Assembly: GCF_001570585.1 (NCBI RefSeq) | Contig: NZ_BBXF01000004.1 | Coordinates: forward strand, 248,001-312,000 | DNA from: Herbidospora daliensis | GTDB taxonomy: Bacteria > Actinomycetota > Actinomycetes > Streptosporangiales > Streptosporangiaceae | DNA: 64,000 nt | Reading direction: 5' to 3' | In this document: positions 46,827-54,470 of the stretch, in pieces | Layout: each line of letters begins with the position of its first letter | How positions within the stretch are numbered: position 1 is the first letter of the stretch | Position numbers and translations under genes: made by a program | Notes under the pieces: generated by a model | Databases searched by the model: none | What the model was told of the DNA's origin: nothing | The model's input: only the letters and a program-made list of their open reading frames with translations

Positions 46827-47746
46827 CGACCGCACTCGTGCTGCGCGCGCAGGGCATCGGCCATCTGCTGACGGCCGTGCCGGCTCTGCGCGCCCTGCGC
46901 CGCAGTGGCATCAGGATCGCCCTGGCCTGCCCGCCGGAGCTGAGCGAGCTGGCCGCCCTCACCGGGGTGGTCGACCGGCTCATCCCGGCGTACGGCCTGG
47001 AGCCGATCATGTGGCCGGGGCTCACCGACCGCAACTCCGACCTGCCCTTCTTCCCCGAGATCGCGGTGAACCTGCACGGCCGGGGGCCGCGCTCCACGGA
47101 GCTGCTGGCCGACCTGCGGCCCCGGAGGTTGTGGGCGTACGCGGAGGAGGCCTATCCCCCGGGCCCGAAGTGGGACGACGACGAGCACGAGACCCGGCGG
47201 TGGTGCCGCCTGGTCGAGTGGTACGGGCTGAAGGCCGACCCCCGCGACCTGCTGCTGCCCCCGCCGATGATGCCGAGCCCGGCGCCCGGCGCGGTGGTGA
47301 TCCACCCGGGCGGGACCGGCCTGTCGCGGCGCTGGCCGGCCGAGCGGTTCGGCGAGGTCGCGCGGGCGCTGGCCGGGGAGGACCTGCCGGTCGTGGTGAC
47401 CGGGTCGCGCAAGGAGCGCCCGCTGGCGCTGCTGGTGGCGACCCAGGCGGTGCTGCCGCCGCAGATCGTGCTGGCGGGCCGGACCTCGCTCCGCGAGCTC
47501 TGCGCGGTCGTGGCCGGGGCCCGGCTGGTGATCAGCTCCGACACCGGGGTGTCCCAGCTGGCGACGGCCTACGGCACCCCGTCGGTGACGATCTTCGGCC
47601 CGGAGCGCCCCGAGCGGTGGGGCCCGCCCCGGGAACGCCCCCGCCACCAGGCCCTCCGGAACGGGGCCGACCCCGCGAGCGTGACCACCGCCGAGGTGCT
47701 GACGGCCGCCTCGGCGGTGCTCAGCGACGGCCTGGTCAGGCGCTGA
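46823..47746 (+). CDS. Glycosyltransferase family 9 (heptosyltransferase-like), first
   Basis: A 307-residue GT-B enzyme of the ADP-heptose:LPS heptosyltransferase family (LRAQGIGHLLTAVPALRAL, VIHPGGTGLSRRWPAERF, VISSDTGVSQLATAYGTPSV). Actinomycetes have no LPS, so the acceptor is another surface or secreted glycan. ATGA-coupled to the GT4 gene; its end overlaps the convergent second GT9 by 11 bp. Confidence 0.88.
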   Translation: MTTALVLRAQGIGHLLTAVPALRALRRSGIRIALACPPELSELAALTGVVDRLIPAYGLEPIMWPGLTDRNSDLPFFPEIAVNLHGRGPRSTELLADLRPRRLWAYAEEAYPPGPKWDDDEHETRRWCRLVEWYGLKADPRDLLLPPPMMPSPAPGAVVIHPGGTGLSRRWPAERFGEVARALAGEDLPVVVTGSRKERPLALLVATQAVLPPQIVLAGRTSLRELCAVVAGARLVISSDTGVSQLATAYGTPSVTIFGPERPERWGPPRERPRHQALRNGADPASVTTAEVLTAASAVLSDGLVRR

Positions 47747-48743
47747 GCAGTTCGTCGGCCTGGGCGGCCACCGCCTCGGCGCCCACGTCGGTCAGCCACG
47801 ACACCGGGTGGTCGCAGCCGCCCGGTTCGCGCAGGCCCGCGCCGCCGCAGGTCGGGCAGTGCGTCGTCCACGAGATGAGGGGGCGGTGGTGGCTGCGGGT
47901 GAGGGGGCCCGCGTTGATCAGGTCGCCGCACCAGTAGACGCCGACGGTCGGGGTGCCGGTCGCGGCGGCCAGCCTCCGGGGGCCGCTGTCGTTGGCGATC
48001 ACCACGTCGCAGGCGGTGTAGAGGGCGGCCAGGCCGCCCGCCGAGAGCGCCCCGACGACCGGGATCGACCTCGGGATCAGCGCCGCGACCTTCTCCACCA
48101 GATCGCGTTCGTGCTCCCCGCCGGTCACCGCGACCGGCCGCCCCAGACGGGCGGCGGCCTCGGCGAAACAGGCGGCCGGCCAGCGGCGGCGGGCGTCGCG
48201 GCCGCCCGGATGCACGGCGATCAGGCCGCGCGGCAGCTCGCCCAGGACTGATCGCAGCTCGGCGTAGTCGTCACGGGTCACCTGCATGCGCGGTTCGACG
48301 TTCTCGGAGCTCGCGCCCACCAGGCCCGCCACCTCCAGGAACCGCAAAGTCTCGTGCTGGTAGGGGACGTAGGGGACCCAGCGGTCGAGCGGCTGGGCGT
48401 CGTCGCCGCGCAGGCCGGCCGTCACGCGGGCGCCCAGGCCGTTGACGAAGGCGTTGGCGTAGTGGCCGTCGCCATGCATCTGGAGTGCCAGGTCGAAGCG
48501 CCCGACGAGGTCGGGCGGCGCGTCCGGCGACTGCTCCATCGGAGGCACCGGCACGACGTCGTCGACCGGGCCGGGACGTCCGCGCAGGAACGGCACCTGC
48601 CACTCGCGGCCGAGCAGAGTGATTCTGGCGGCCGGATAGGCACGGCGCAGCGCCTCCATGGCTGGGAGGATCAGCAGCAGGTCACCCAGGGCCGTCGCCC
48701 GCAGAACGGCGATCCGCTCGACGCTCTCGACGATGAGGTTCAT
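47736..48743 (-). CDS. Glycosyltransferase family 9 (heptosyltransferase-like), second
   Basis: A 335-residue GT9 enzyme (VLRATALGDLLLILPAMEAL, IAVHPGGRDARRRWP, VIANDSGPRRLAAATGTPTV). The C-terminal part has WTTHCPTCGG, a Cys pair reminiscent of a small metal site seen in some actinomycete GT9s. It is convergent with the first GT9 and divergent from the HldE-like gene. Confidence 0.88.
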   Translation of the reverse strand: MNLIVESVERIAVLRATALGDLLLILPAMEALRRAYPAARITLLGREWQVPFLRGRPGPVDDVVPVPPMEQSPDAPPDLVGRFDLALQMHGDGHYANAFVNGLGARVTAGLRGDDAQPLDRWVPYVPYQHETLRFLEVAGLVGASSENVEPRMQVTRDDYAELRSVLGELPRGLIAVHPGGRDARRRWPAACFAEAAARLGRPVAVTGGEHERDLVEKVAALIPRSIPVVGALSAGGLAALYTACDVVIANDSGPRRLAAATGTPTVGVYWCGDLINAGPLTRSHHRPLISWTTHCPTCGGAGLREPGGCDHPVSWLTDVGAEAVAAQADELLSA

Positions 48744-48800
48744 CGCAGGACCTTCGATCGGTTCGGTTTCGGTACCCCGGCCCGGTTACCCGAGGGGTCC

Positions 48801-50156
48801 ATGAGCAAACACGCTGCGGTTTTCCCGGCACGCCCCCGGGCAGCAGGGATGCCCATGACGGAAGAGACAGTGCGCCGCTTCCCCGGCCTCACGGCCGTGG
48901 TCGTCGGGGACGTGATGCTCGACTCGTGGCTCCAGGGCCAGGCCAGCCGGATGGCGCAGGAGGCGCCGGTCCCGGTGGTCAGCGTCGAGCAGATCGCGGA
49001 CGCCCCCGGCGGCGCCGCCAACACCGCCGCCAATCTCGCCGCGCTGGGTGCCCGCGTGCACCTGCTCGGCGTCGCCGGCGCCGACCCTGCCGGGACGGCG
49101 CTTATCGGAGCCCTCCTCCGCCACGAGGTGGACGGGCCCATCGTCACCCGCAGCCGCCGGACCGCCGTGAAGCGGCGGGTCATGTCGGGCGGGCAGATCG
49201 TGGCACGGTACGACGAGGAGGACCGTTCCCCCATCCCGGCCGCGGTCGAGCGCGAGCTGGTCGCCCAGATCGGCGAGCTCGCCGACGTGGCCCACGTGGT
49301 CATCGTCTGCGACTCCGGCGCGGGCGTCTGCACCGACGAGGTCCGCCAGGCCCTCTCGGGGCTGCCGATGCTGGTCGTGGACGCCTACGACCCCGAACTC
49401 TGGCGCGACGCCGAACCGGCCGCCGTGCTGGCCAGGTACGACGCCTGCGACCTCGTCCCGGACGACTGCGCGCCCATAGTGGTCACCGACGAGGGCGACG
49501 GCGCGGTCGTCCACCGCGACGGCCGCCCGGCCTACCGGACCCGGCCCGGCTCCGGCGACCTCGTGGGCGCCGGGGCCGGCGACACCTTCACGGCGGTCTT
49601 CGCGCTGGCCCTGGCCGCCGGGGCCGACCCGGCCACCGCCGCCGACCTGGCCCAGGCGGGCGCCGACGTCGTCTCCCGCCGCCCCGGCACGGCGGTCTGC
49701 GACGCGGCCGACCTGCTCGCCGAGCTGGGCCCGCGCCCGGCCATGCCGGCCAAGGTGCTGGCCGAGCGGGTCGCCGCCGAACGGGAGCAGGGCCGCCGCA
49801 TCGTCTTCACCGACGGCTGCTTCGACGTCCTGCAGCCCGGCCACGTGACCTGCCTGGAGCAGGCGCGCCGGTTCGGCGACGTGCTGGTCGTGGGGGTGCG
49901 CGACGACCAGAGCGCCGCCCGCAGGAAGGCCCCCGACCGGGTGGTCAACACCGCCGAGGACCGGGCGGCCGTGCTGGCCGGGCTGGGCTCGGTCGACTAC
50001 ATCACGCTGCTCGAGGACGACACCCCGGCGTCTCTGCTGAAGCTCATCCGCCCCGACGTCTACGTCAAGGGCGGCGGCGGCCATCCCGACCTGCTGCCGG
50101 AGGCCCGCCTGGTGCGGGAGCTCGGCGGCGAGGTCCGCGTCGTCGAAAGGCGATAG
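48801..50156 (+). CDS. hldE: HldE-like bifunctional heptose-phosphate kinase / adenylyltransferase
   Basis: A 451-residue fusion. The PfkB-type kinase (about 30-320) has PGGAANTAANLAALGA and VGAGAGDTF; the adenylyltransferase (about 330-451) starts FTDGCFDVLQPGHVTCL. In other organisms these make ADP-heptose from heptose-7-phosphate. Two departures stand out: the kinase segment between DAYDPELW and VVTDEGDG is about 25 residues shorter than E. coli HldE and lacks the usual TPN-E motif, and the first His of the transferase HxGH signature is Gln (QPGH). GmhA and GmhB homologues are not in view. Later ATGs at 48849 and 48855 are possible starts. Confidence 0.82.
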   Translation: MSKHAAVFPARPRAAGMPMTEETVRRFPGLTAVVVGDVMLDSWLQGQASRMAQEAPVPVVSVEQIADAPGGAANTAANLAALGARVHLLGVAGADPAGTALIGALLRHEVDGPIVTRSRRTAVKRRVMSGGQIVARYDEEDRSPIPAAVERELVAQIGELADVAHVVIVCDSGAGVCTDEVRQALSGLPMLVVDAYDPELWRDAEPAAVLARYDACDLVPDDCAPIVVTDEGDGAVVHRDGRPAYRTRPGSGDLVGAGAGDTFTAVFALALAAGADPATAADLAQAGADVVSRRPGTAVCDAADLLAELGPRPAMPAKVLAERVAAEREQGRRIVFTDGCFDVLQPGHVTCLEQARRFGDVLVVGVRDDQSAARRKAPDRVVNTAEDRAAVLAGLGSVDYITLLEDDTPASLLKLIRPDVYVKGGGGHPDLLPEARLVRELGGEVRVVERR

Positions 50157-50186
50157 TGCACGAAATCGGAGGGTAGGGGATAAATC

Positions 50187-50453
50187 ATGACAGAGCCGAG
50201 AAAGACGGAAGAGCAGGTCGACCCCCGGGGCAAGCCCATGGTGCCGGCGACGCCGCGCGACGTCGTCCACGTCAGGCTCGGGTCGTTCGGCCTGGTGATC
50301 GCGGTCGCCGTGGCGGTGATCGCCGGCCTCAGCGGCGTGTGGTGGCTGATGATCGTCGGCATCGTGGCCGCGGTCGCCATCGGCGTCGACATGTACGTCG
50401 CCACCCGCCGCCAGAAGTCGCTGGGAGGCGGGCCGCGCTCCGAAGCCGGCTAG
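50187..50453 (+). CDS. Small membrane protein
   Basis: An 88-residue protein with a charged N-terminus and two membrane helices (LVIAVAVAVIAGLSGVWWLM, IVGIVAAVAIGVDMYVA) and a basic tail. No family recognised. It lies 30 bp after the HldE-like gene with its own GGAGGGTAGGGG, so it may be in the same transcript. Confidence 0.65.
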   Translation: MTEPRKTEEQVDPRGKPMVPATPRDVVHVRLGSFGLVIAVAVAVIAGLSGVWWLMIVGIVAAVAIGVDMYVATRRQKSLGGGPRSEAG

Positions 50454-50470
50454 CCGCGCGGAGCACGACC

Positions 50471-50495
50471 GGGCCGGGACATGGCGTCCCGGCCC
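50471..50495. terminator. Bidirectional hairpin
   Basis: A perfect 10-bp stem (GGGCCGGGAC with GTCCCGGCCC), loop ATGGC, between convergent genes, followed by TTTCCC. Confidence 0.75.
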
Positions 50496-50511
50496 TCGCT
50501 TTCCCTATTGA

Positions 50512-51039
50512 CTATTCGCCGACGGAGAACCGGTCGACCGTGATCGAGCTGCGGGTGAACCCGCCGGTCAGGCAGGCCGCGGCGGCCGCGATGAAGTTGC
50601 CGGCGGCCCGCCCGTCGGCGCGCACCACCCCGCCCTTGAAGACCCCCGCCGCGACGTCGCCCTCGACGTGCAGCGACTTGCCCTCGCGGGTGAACGCCGA
50701 CTCGGTGACCGTGGACCGGGTGCCGTCGTTCCAGGCGATCGTGACCTTGGCCGAGGCGGGGTCGATCGGCCCCGGGCACCTGCCCGTGACGGTGGCCCTG
50801 ACCCTGACCACGCCCCGGGTGATGCGCGGGTGCCGCGCCGACTGGCAGGAGCTCAGGTCGCCGGTGCCGCGCACCCTGATGGTCTTCTCGGTGAACGTCA
50901 GCCCGGGGTTGTAGCGCAGGTGCAGGCTGCCCGACAGGCAGCTGACCCCGCCGATCTCGTCGTCGGCGACGGCCGGCTGGAGCGGCGTGAGGGCGAGGCC
51001 GGCGGCCAGGACGACGGCGGACCACTGGAGTGAACGCAT
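50512..51039 (-). CDS. Secreted protein, function unknown
   Basis: A 175-residue protein with a signal peptide ending in AVADD near residue 25. The mature part is beta-rich with four Cys (SCLSGS, SSCQSA, GRCPGP, ACLTGG), suggesting two disulfides. ATGs at 51039 and 51048 are both possible. No domain recognised. It is divergent from the ricin-type lectin gene. Confidence 0.7.
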   Translation of the reverse strand: MRSLQWSAVVLAAGLALTPLQPAVADDEIGGVSCLSGSLHLRYNPGLTFTEKTIRVRGTGDLSSCQSARHPRITRGVVRVRATVTGRCPGPIDPASAKVTIAWNDGTRSTVTESAFTREGKSLHVEGDVAAGVFKGGVVRADGRAAGNFIAAAAACLTGGFTRSSITVDRFSVGE

Positions 51040-51185
51040 GCGTCCCATGGTCGGCGCGCTCGTCTCAGGAGGCCCTCGGCCACACGCGGGCTTGACGAGG
51101 CGTTTGACCCCAGGTGCTTGATCCACTACGGAGAGTGAGGAATGGTGAGCACGCTTTGACCGACCCTCTCCGAAGGAAACCCACC

Positions 51186-51692
51186 ATGACGATCATTCGC
51201 CGCACGCTGTCGGCCGCCGTCCTCGCCACCACCATCGGCGCGGGCCTGGCTCTGCCGGCCGCGGCCTCGGTCCGGGCCGCGAGCCCCGTCTGCGTCGACA
51301 CGACCAACAGCAGGGCGAACAACACCGAGGTCCGCCTGTGGGCGTGCCTCGACCACCCCAACCAGAAGTTCGTGATCGACGCCGGTCAGATCAAGGTCAA
51401 GGACACCATCGGCACCGCCCGTGAAGTGTGCCTCGACACCACCAACAGCCGCGCCAACAACACCAAGGTCCGCCTCTGGACCTGCCTCGACCACCCCAAC
51501 CAGAAGTTCGTGATCGACGCCGGTCAGATCAAGGTCAAGGACACCATCGGCACCGCCCGCGAGGTCTGCCTCGACACCACCAACAGCCGCGCCAACAACA
51601 CCAAGGTCCGCCTCTGGACCTGCCTCGACCACGTGAACCAGAAGTTCGTCGTGGACGCCGGCCAGATCCAGGTCAAGGACACCCTGTCCTAG
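51186..51692 (+). CDS. Secreted three-fold symmetric ricin B-type beta-trefoil protein
   Basis: A 168-residue secreted protein. The signal peptide ends near residue 31; three 46-residue units begin at Val35, Val81 and Val127, each VCLDTTNSRANNTKVRLWTC-type followed by a NQKF turn that stands in for the ricin QxW motif. Each unit has two Cys that can pair within the lobe. The whole mature protein is the trefoil and nothing else. Ricin-type trefoils bind galactose-like or other sugars. Units 2 and 3 are nearly identical. Carbohydrate binding is inferred; no enzyme domain is attached. Confidence 0.85.
   Translation: MTIIRRTLSAAVLATTIGAGLALPAAASVRAASPVCVDTTNSRANNTEVRLWACLDHPNQKFVIDAGQIKVKDTIGTAREVCLDTTNSRANNTKVRLWTCLDHPNQKFVIDAGQIKVKDTIGTAREVCLDTTNSRANNTKVRLWTCLDHVNQKFVVDAGQIQVKDTLS
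51288..51689 (+). repeat. 138-bp tandem repeat encoding the trefoil lobes
   Basis: Three in-frame copies starting at 51288, 51426 and 51564; the third is cut four codons short by the stop. The second and third copies differ at only a few positions, and long runs match at the DNA level, pointing to recent duplication or ongoing gene conversion. Confidence 0.9.
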
Positions 51693-51704
51693 CAGACAGT
51701 CGAA

Positions 51705-51734
51705 GGCCGTGACCACGTCGTCGTGGTCACGGCC
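51705..51734. terminator. Bidirectional terminator
   Basis: A perfect 13-bp stem (GGCCGTGACCACG with CGTGGTCACGGCC), loop TCGT, between convergent genes. Confidence 0.9.
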
Positions 51735-51746
51735 CTCGAACGCGGC

Positions 51747-52010
51747 TCAGATGGGGTCGTTGTAGCGGCGCTCCTCGTAGACGCGACGCTGGGTGGTGTG
51801 CACGTCGTCGACGGGGGCCACCGGGGTGACGACGGTGGAGGCTCGGCGGACGGCGCTCAGCCGGTAGAGGCCGAACAGCAGCCCCGCCAGGCCGCCCACC
51901 ATGAGAATGACCCCGATGACCTGGATGTCGAGGCCCGCGAGGGTGAAGTCGACCGCCCAGGTGAGAATGGCGCCCAACATGATCAGGATGATGCTTCCGG
52001 CGATGGTCAT
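51747..52010 (-). CDS. DUF6458-like small membrane protein
   Basis: An 87-residue protein with two membrane helices (GSIILIMLGAILTWAV, IGVILMVGGLAGLLFGLY) and a cytoplasmic tail rich in Arg, Val and Tyr (VYEERRYNDPI). This short type is common in actinomycetes and has no known function. Confidence 0.8.
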   Translation of the reverse strand: MTIAGSIILIMLGAILTWAVDFTLAGLDIQVIGVILMVGGLAGLLFGLYRLSAVRRASTVVTPVAPVDDVHTTQRRVYEERRYNDPI

Positions 52011-52100
52011 GGCGTTCCTCCTTCGACCGGTGCACTATCCCGTGAGCGAATCTCAAACGCGTGGGGACCAAAACCGCACCACCCGGGCAGAATGCCCGTC

Positions 52101-52607
52101 ATGAACGAGACCCCCGTCGTGATCATGGGTTTGATGGGCGCCGGCAAGAGCACGGTCGCGCGCCTGGTCGCCGAGGCGCTCGGCCGCGAGATGCGCGACA
52201 GCGACGGCGACCTGGAGGCCCGCTACGGGCAGACAGCCGCCCGTATGAACGAGACGCTCGGCGCCGACGTGCTGCACGACCGCGAGACCGAGGTCCTGCT
52301 CGACGCGGTCGCCGCCCGGCCCGCCGTGGTCGTGGCGGCCGCCGCCAGCACCGTCGAGGACCCGGCCGCGCGCGACGCGCTGACCTCGTCGTTCGTGGTC
52401 TTCCTGGACGGCCCGGTGGAGGTGCTGGCCGAACGCATGTTGTCGGGCAGCCACCGGCCGCACTTCGAGCCCGACCTCGTCCACATGCTGACGACGCAGC
52501 GCGACAAGCGGCGGCCGAAGTTCCTGGAGGTCGCCGACCACGTGGCCGACGCGACGGCGACCCCTCACGAGATCACGACGGCGGTGCTGGCGGCGTTCCG
52601 CCGGTAG
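52101..52607 (+). CDS. Shikimate-kinase-like P-loop kinase
   Basis: A 168-residue nucleoside-kinase-fold protein: P-loop MGLMGAGKST, acidic DSDGDLEARYGQT in place of the shikimate kinase DxD region, and a lid segment SGSHRPHF. Shikimate kinases keep GGG after the substrate loop; here it is AAA (VVAAAAST), so the substrate may differ and this is likely not the housekeeping AroK. ATGs at 52092 and 52101 are both in frame. Confidence 0.7.
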   Translation: MNETPVVIMGLMGAGKSTVARLVAEALGREMRDSDGDLEARYGQTAARMNETLGADVLHDRETEVLLDAVAARPAVVVAAAASTVEDPAARDALTSSFVVFLDGPVEVLAERMLSGSHRPHFEPDLVHMLTTQRDKRRPKFLEVADHVADATATPHEITTAVLAAFRR

Positions 52608-52611
52608 GGCG

Positions 52612-53652
52612 TCAGTCGACGGCGCAGGTCCGGTATCCGCGGCTCACCGTCGTGACGACGCCGTCGACGCCGACCACTTCCAGACGCCACGAGGCCGAGT
52701 CGCCCAACCTCGAACCGACCACCTTGTGCACGGGCGCGCGGCCGCCCGCCGGGGAGGTGATCATGACGTTCTTCCACGGCTCACGCACCCACACGGCGTC
52801 CTCGGTGAAGCGGGACCAGGCGTAGGTGAGCTGTCCGGAGGTGTTGCTCTCGGCGTAGCCCTCCAACCGGTAGGTGAACGGCGTCCACGGAGCGCACGTG
52901 CCGGCGGTGCGGGTCAGGGAGGCGAAGTCGGCGCCGATGCGGTGGTCGCCTGCGCACGTCGTGCGGTAGGCCCCCCAGTCCACCGCGTCGGCGTGGGTCT
53001 CGGGGCCGACGATCCGCACCGAGATCCAGTCGGCCCCCAGCGGATTGGCGACCGGCAGGCGATGGAAGGGAGTGCTCACGCTCTTGGTGCCCGGTTCGGC
53101 GAAGACCACCTCGTGCACCCCTTGGGCGCCCCGCAGGTCCGTGCCGTCGGTGGTGATCCACCGGTAGCGGACGGTCTGCGCGATCGGCGAGGTGATCCGC
53201 GCGGTGGCCGTGTGCACGACGCCGGCTCCGCAGGGGCCGAGGTGCTCGGCCGCCGGCTGGATCTCCGGCGCGTGCGGCATGGGCTCGTCGCAGGCCAGGG
53301 TGTACGCGACGGTCGCCGTGCCGCCGATGCCGACCAGGCGGATGGTCGTGGACGTCGGCCCGTTCCCCCAGTGGTGCGTCTTCGTGGTGGTCACGGTCGC
53401 CGATCCGGCCTCGGCGAAGACCACCTGCTCGACGCGGCCGGTGCCCCACTGGTAGGCGACGGTGCGGGGGCCGTCGACCGTGATCGTGGCGCTGAGGATG
53501 ATGCGCGCCGGCTCGGGATGGCAGGAGCCGGTGTGCGAGGGGGGTTGCGCTCCCACGGCCGCCACCGTGGCGTTCGGGGTCTCCGCCTGAGCGGGCGGCG
53601 CGCCGGCCAGTATCACGGCCGTCAGCGACACCAGGACACTCCATAACCGCAT
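52612..53652 (-). CDS. Secreted protein of three Ig-like repeats
   Basis: A 346-residue protein with a signal peptide ending AQAE near residue 24, then three related beta-sandwich units of about 100 residues. Each starts with a Cys (GSCHPEPARIILS, GPCGAGVVHTAT, GTCAPWTPFTYR) and ends with one (LACDEP, TTCAGD, RTCAVD), a likely conserved disulfide. No catalytic site or cell-wall anchor is seen. Possibly an adhesion or matrix protein. Confidence 0.72.
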   Translation of the reverse strand: MRLWSVLVSLTAVILAGAPPAQAETPNATVAAVGAQPPSHTGSCHPEPARIILSATITVDGPRTVAYQWGTGRVEQVVFAEAGSATVTTTKTHHWGNGPTSTTIRLVGIGGTATVAYTLACDEPMPHAPEIQPAAEHLGPCGAGVVHTATARITSPIAQTVRYRWITTDGTDLRGAQGVHEVVFAEPGTKSVSTPFHRLPVANPLGADWISVRIVGPETHADAVDWGAYRTTCAGDHRIGADFASLTRTAGTCAPWTPFTYRLEGYAESNTSGQLTYAWSRFTEDAVWVREPWKNVMITSPAGGRAPVHKVVGSRLGDSASWRLEVVGVDGVVTTVSRGYRTCAVD

Positions 53653-53739
53653 GTCTCGTCCTTCCGGGAGGGATCGAGATCATCCTGCGGAGGCCGGCTT
53701 GCGGCGCGATGGTGGATGGGTTGGAGCTCGGAGCCGTGC

Positions 53740-54165
53740 CTAGGAGTCCCCCAGCACGAACCAGACGATCTTGCCGCCCCGCGCACCCGGCGCGTGGCCC
53801 CACGACGCCGCCAGGGCGCCGACGATCAGCAGGCCCCGGCCGTCGGTGGCGTCGTCGCGCGGTTCGCGCGGGCGGGGCGGCATCGTGCCGGTGTCGAAGA
53901 CCTCGCCGTAGACCCATTCGCGGGTGCCGCGCAGGCGGAGCGCGAAGGCGGTGCCCGCGTGGCGGACGGCGTTGGTGACGAGCTCGCTGACGATCAGCTG
54001 GCAGTCGTCGACGAAGGAGGCGCAGCCCCGGCTGGTGAGTTCACGTCGCACCAGGCGGCGGGCCTCGGCGACGCTGGCGCCGACGGCGGGGAGCAGGCAC
54101 TCGGCCGACCAGGTCTCGAAGTCGTCGAGCCCGTCGAGCGCCGTGACGGCGAAAGGGACACTCAT
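53740..54165 (-). CDS. RsbW-like serine kinase / anti-sigma regulatory ATPase
   Basis: A 141-residue GHKL-fold ATPase with IVSELVTNAVRHAG (N box), EVFDTG (D box) and GRGLLIVGALAASWG (G box). Proteins of this type bind sigma factors or phosphorylate STAS antagonists. The ATG at 54165 follows AAGGAGG. A perfect CebR/CelR box lies 28 bp upstream, an unexpected sugar-responsive link. Confidence 0.85.
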   Translation of the reverse strand: MSVPFAVTALDGLDDFETWSAECLLPAVGASVAEARRLVRRELTSRGCASFVDDCQLIVSELVTNAVRHAGTAFALRLRGTREWVYGEVFDTGTMPPRPREPRDDATDGRGLLIVGALAASWGHAPGARGGKIVWFVLGDS

Positions 54166-54192
54166 GCCCGCGTCCTCCTTCACCGTCTGATT

Positions 54193-54206
54193 TGGGAGCG
54201 CTCCCA
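54193..54206. promoter_or_regulatory. CebR/CelR operator box
   Basis: TGGGAGCGCTCCCA, a perfect match to the 14-bp palindrome bound by the cellobiose-responsive LacI-family repressors CelR (Thermobifida) and CebR (Streptomyces). It sits 28 bp upstream of the RsbW-like gene and 265 bp before the divergent trypsin-fold gene. Confidence 0.85.
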
Positions 54207-54338
54207 CCTATCTACCACGGTACGACACCACACCTCCCCTGTGAACCACGGGCGTCGAACTTGTTACATGCCGCGATGATCTACCGCTGGACAGGCGAAT
54301 TGGACGGTGTCCAACGAGATCCGGTTCCATGAAAATAA

Positions 54339-54354
54339 TGTGATCTGGGTCACA
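54339..54354. promoter_or_regulatory. Crp/GlxR-type binding site
   Basis: TGTGATCTGGGTCACA fits TGTGA-N6-TCACA exactly, including the central T of the actinobacterial consensus. It lies 117-132 bp before the GTG of the secreted trypsin-fold gene in an AT-richer promoter region. Confidence 0.75.
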
Positions 54355-54470
54355 GTTATAACGACCAGGGGGTTCTATCCGAATCGTCACATGTAACGTC
54401 CTTGCCAATCCATTTACTGACGGATGGGGCGCGAGTGACGTCCCACGGCAGAGCAAGGGAGACCCCCGCA

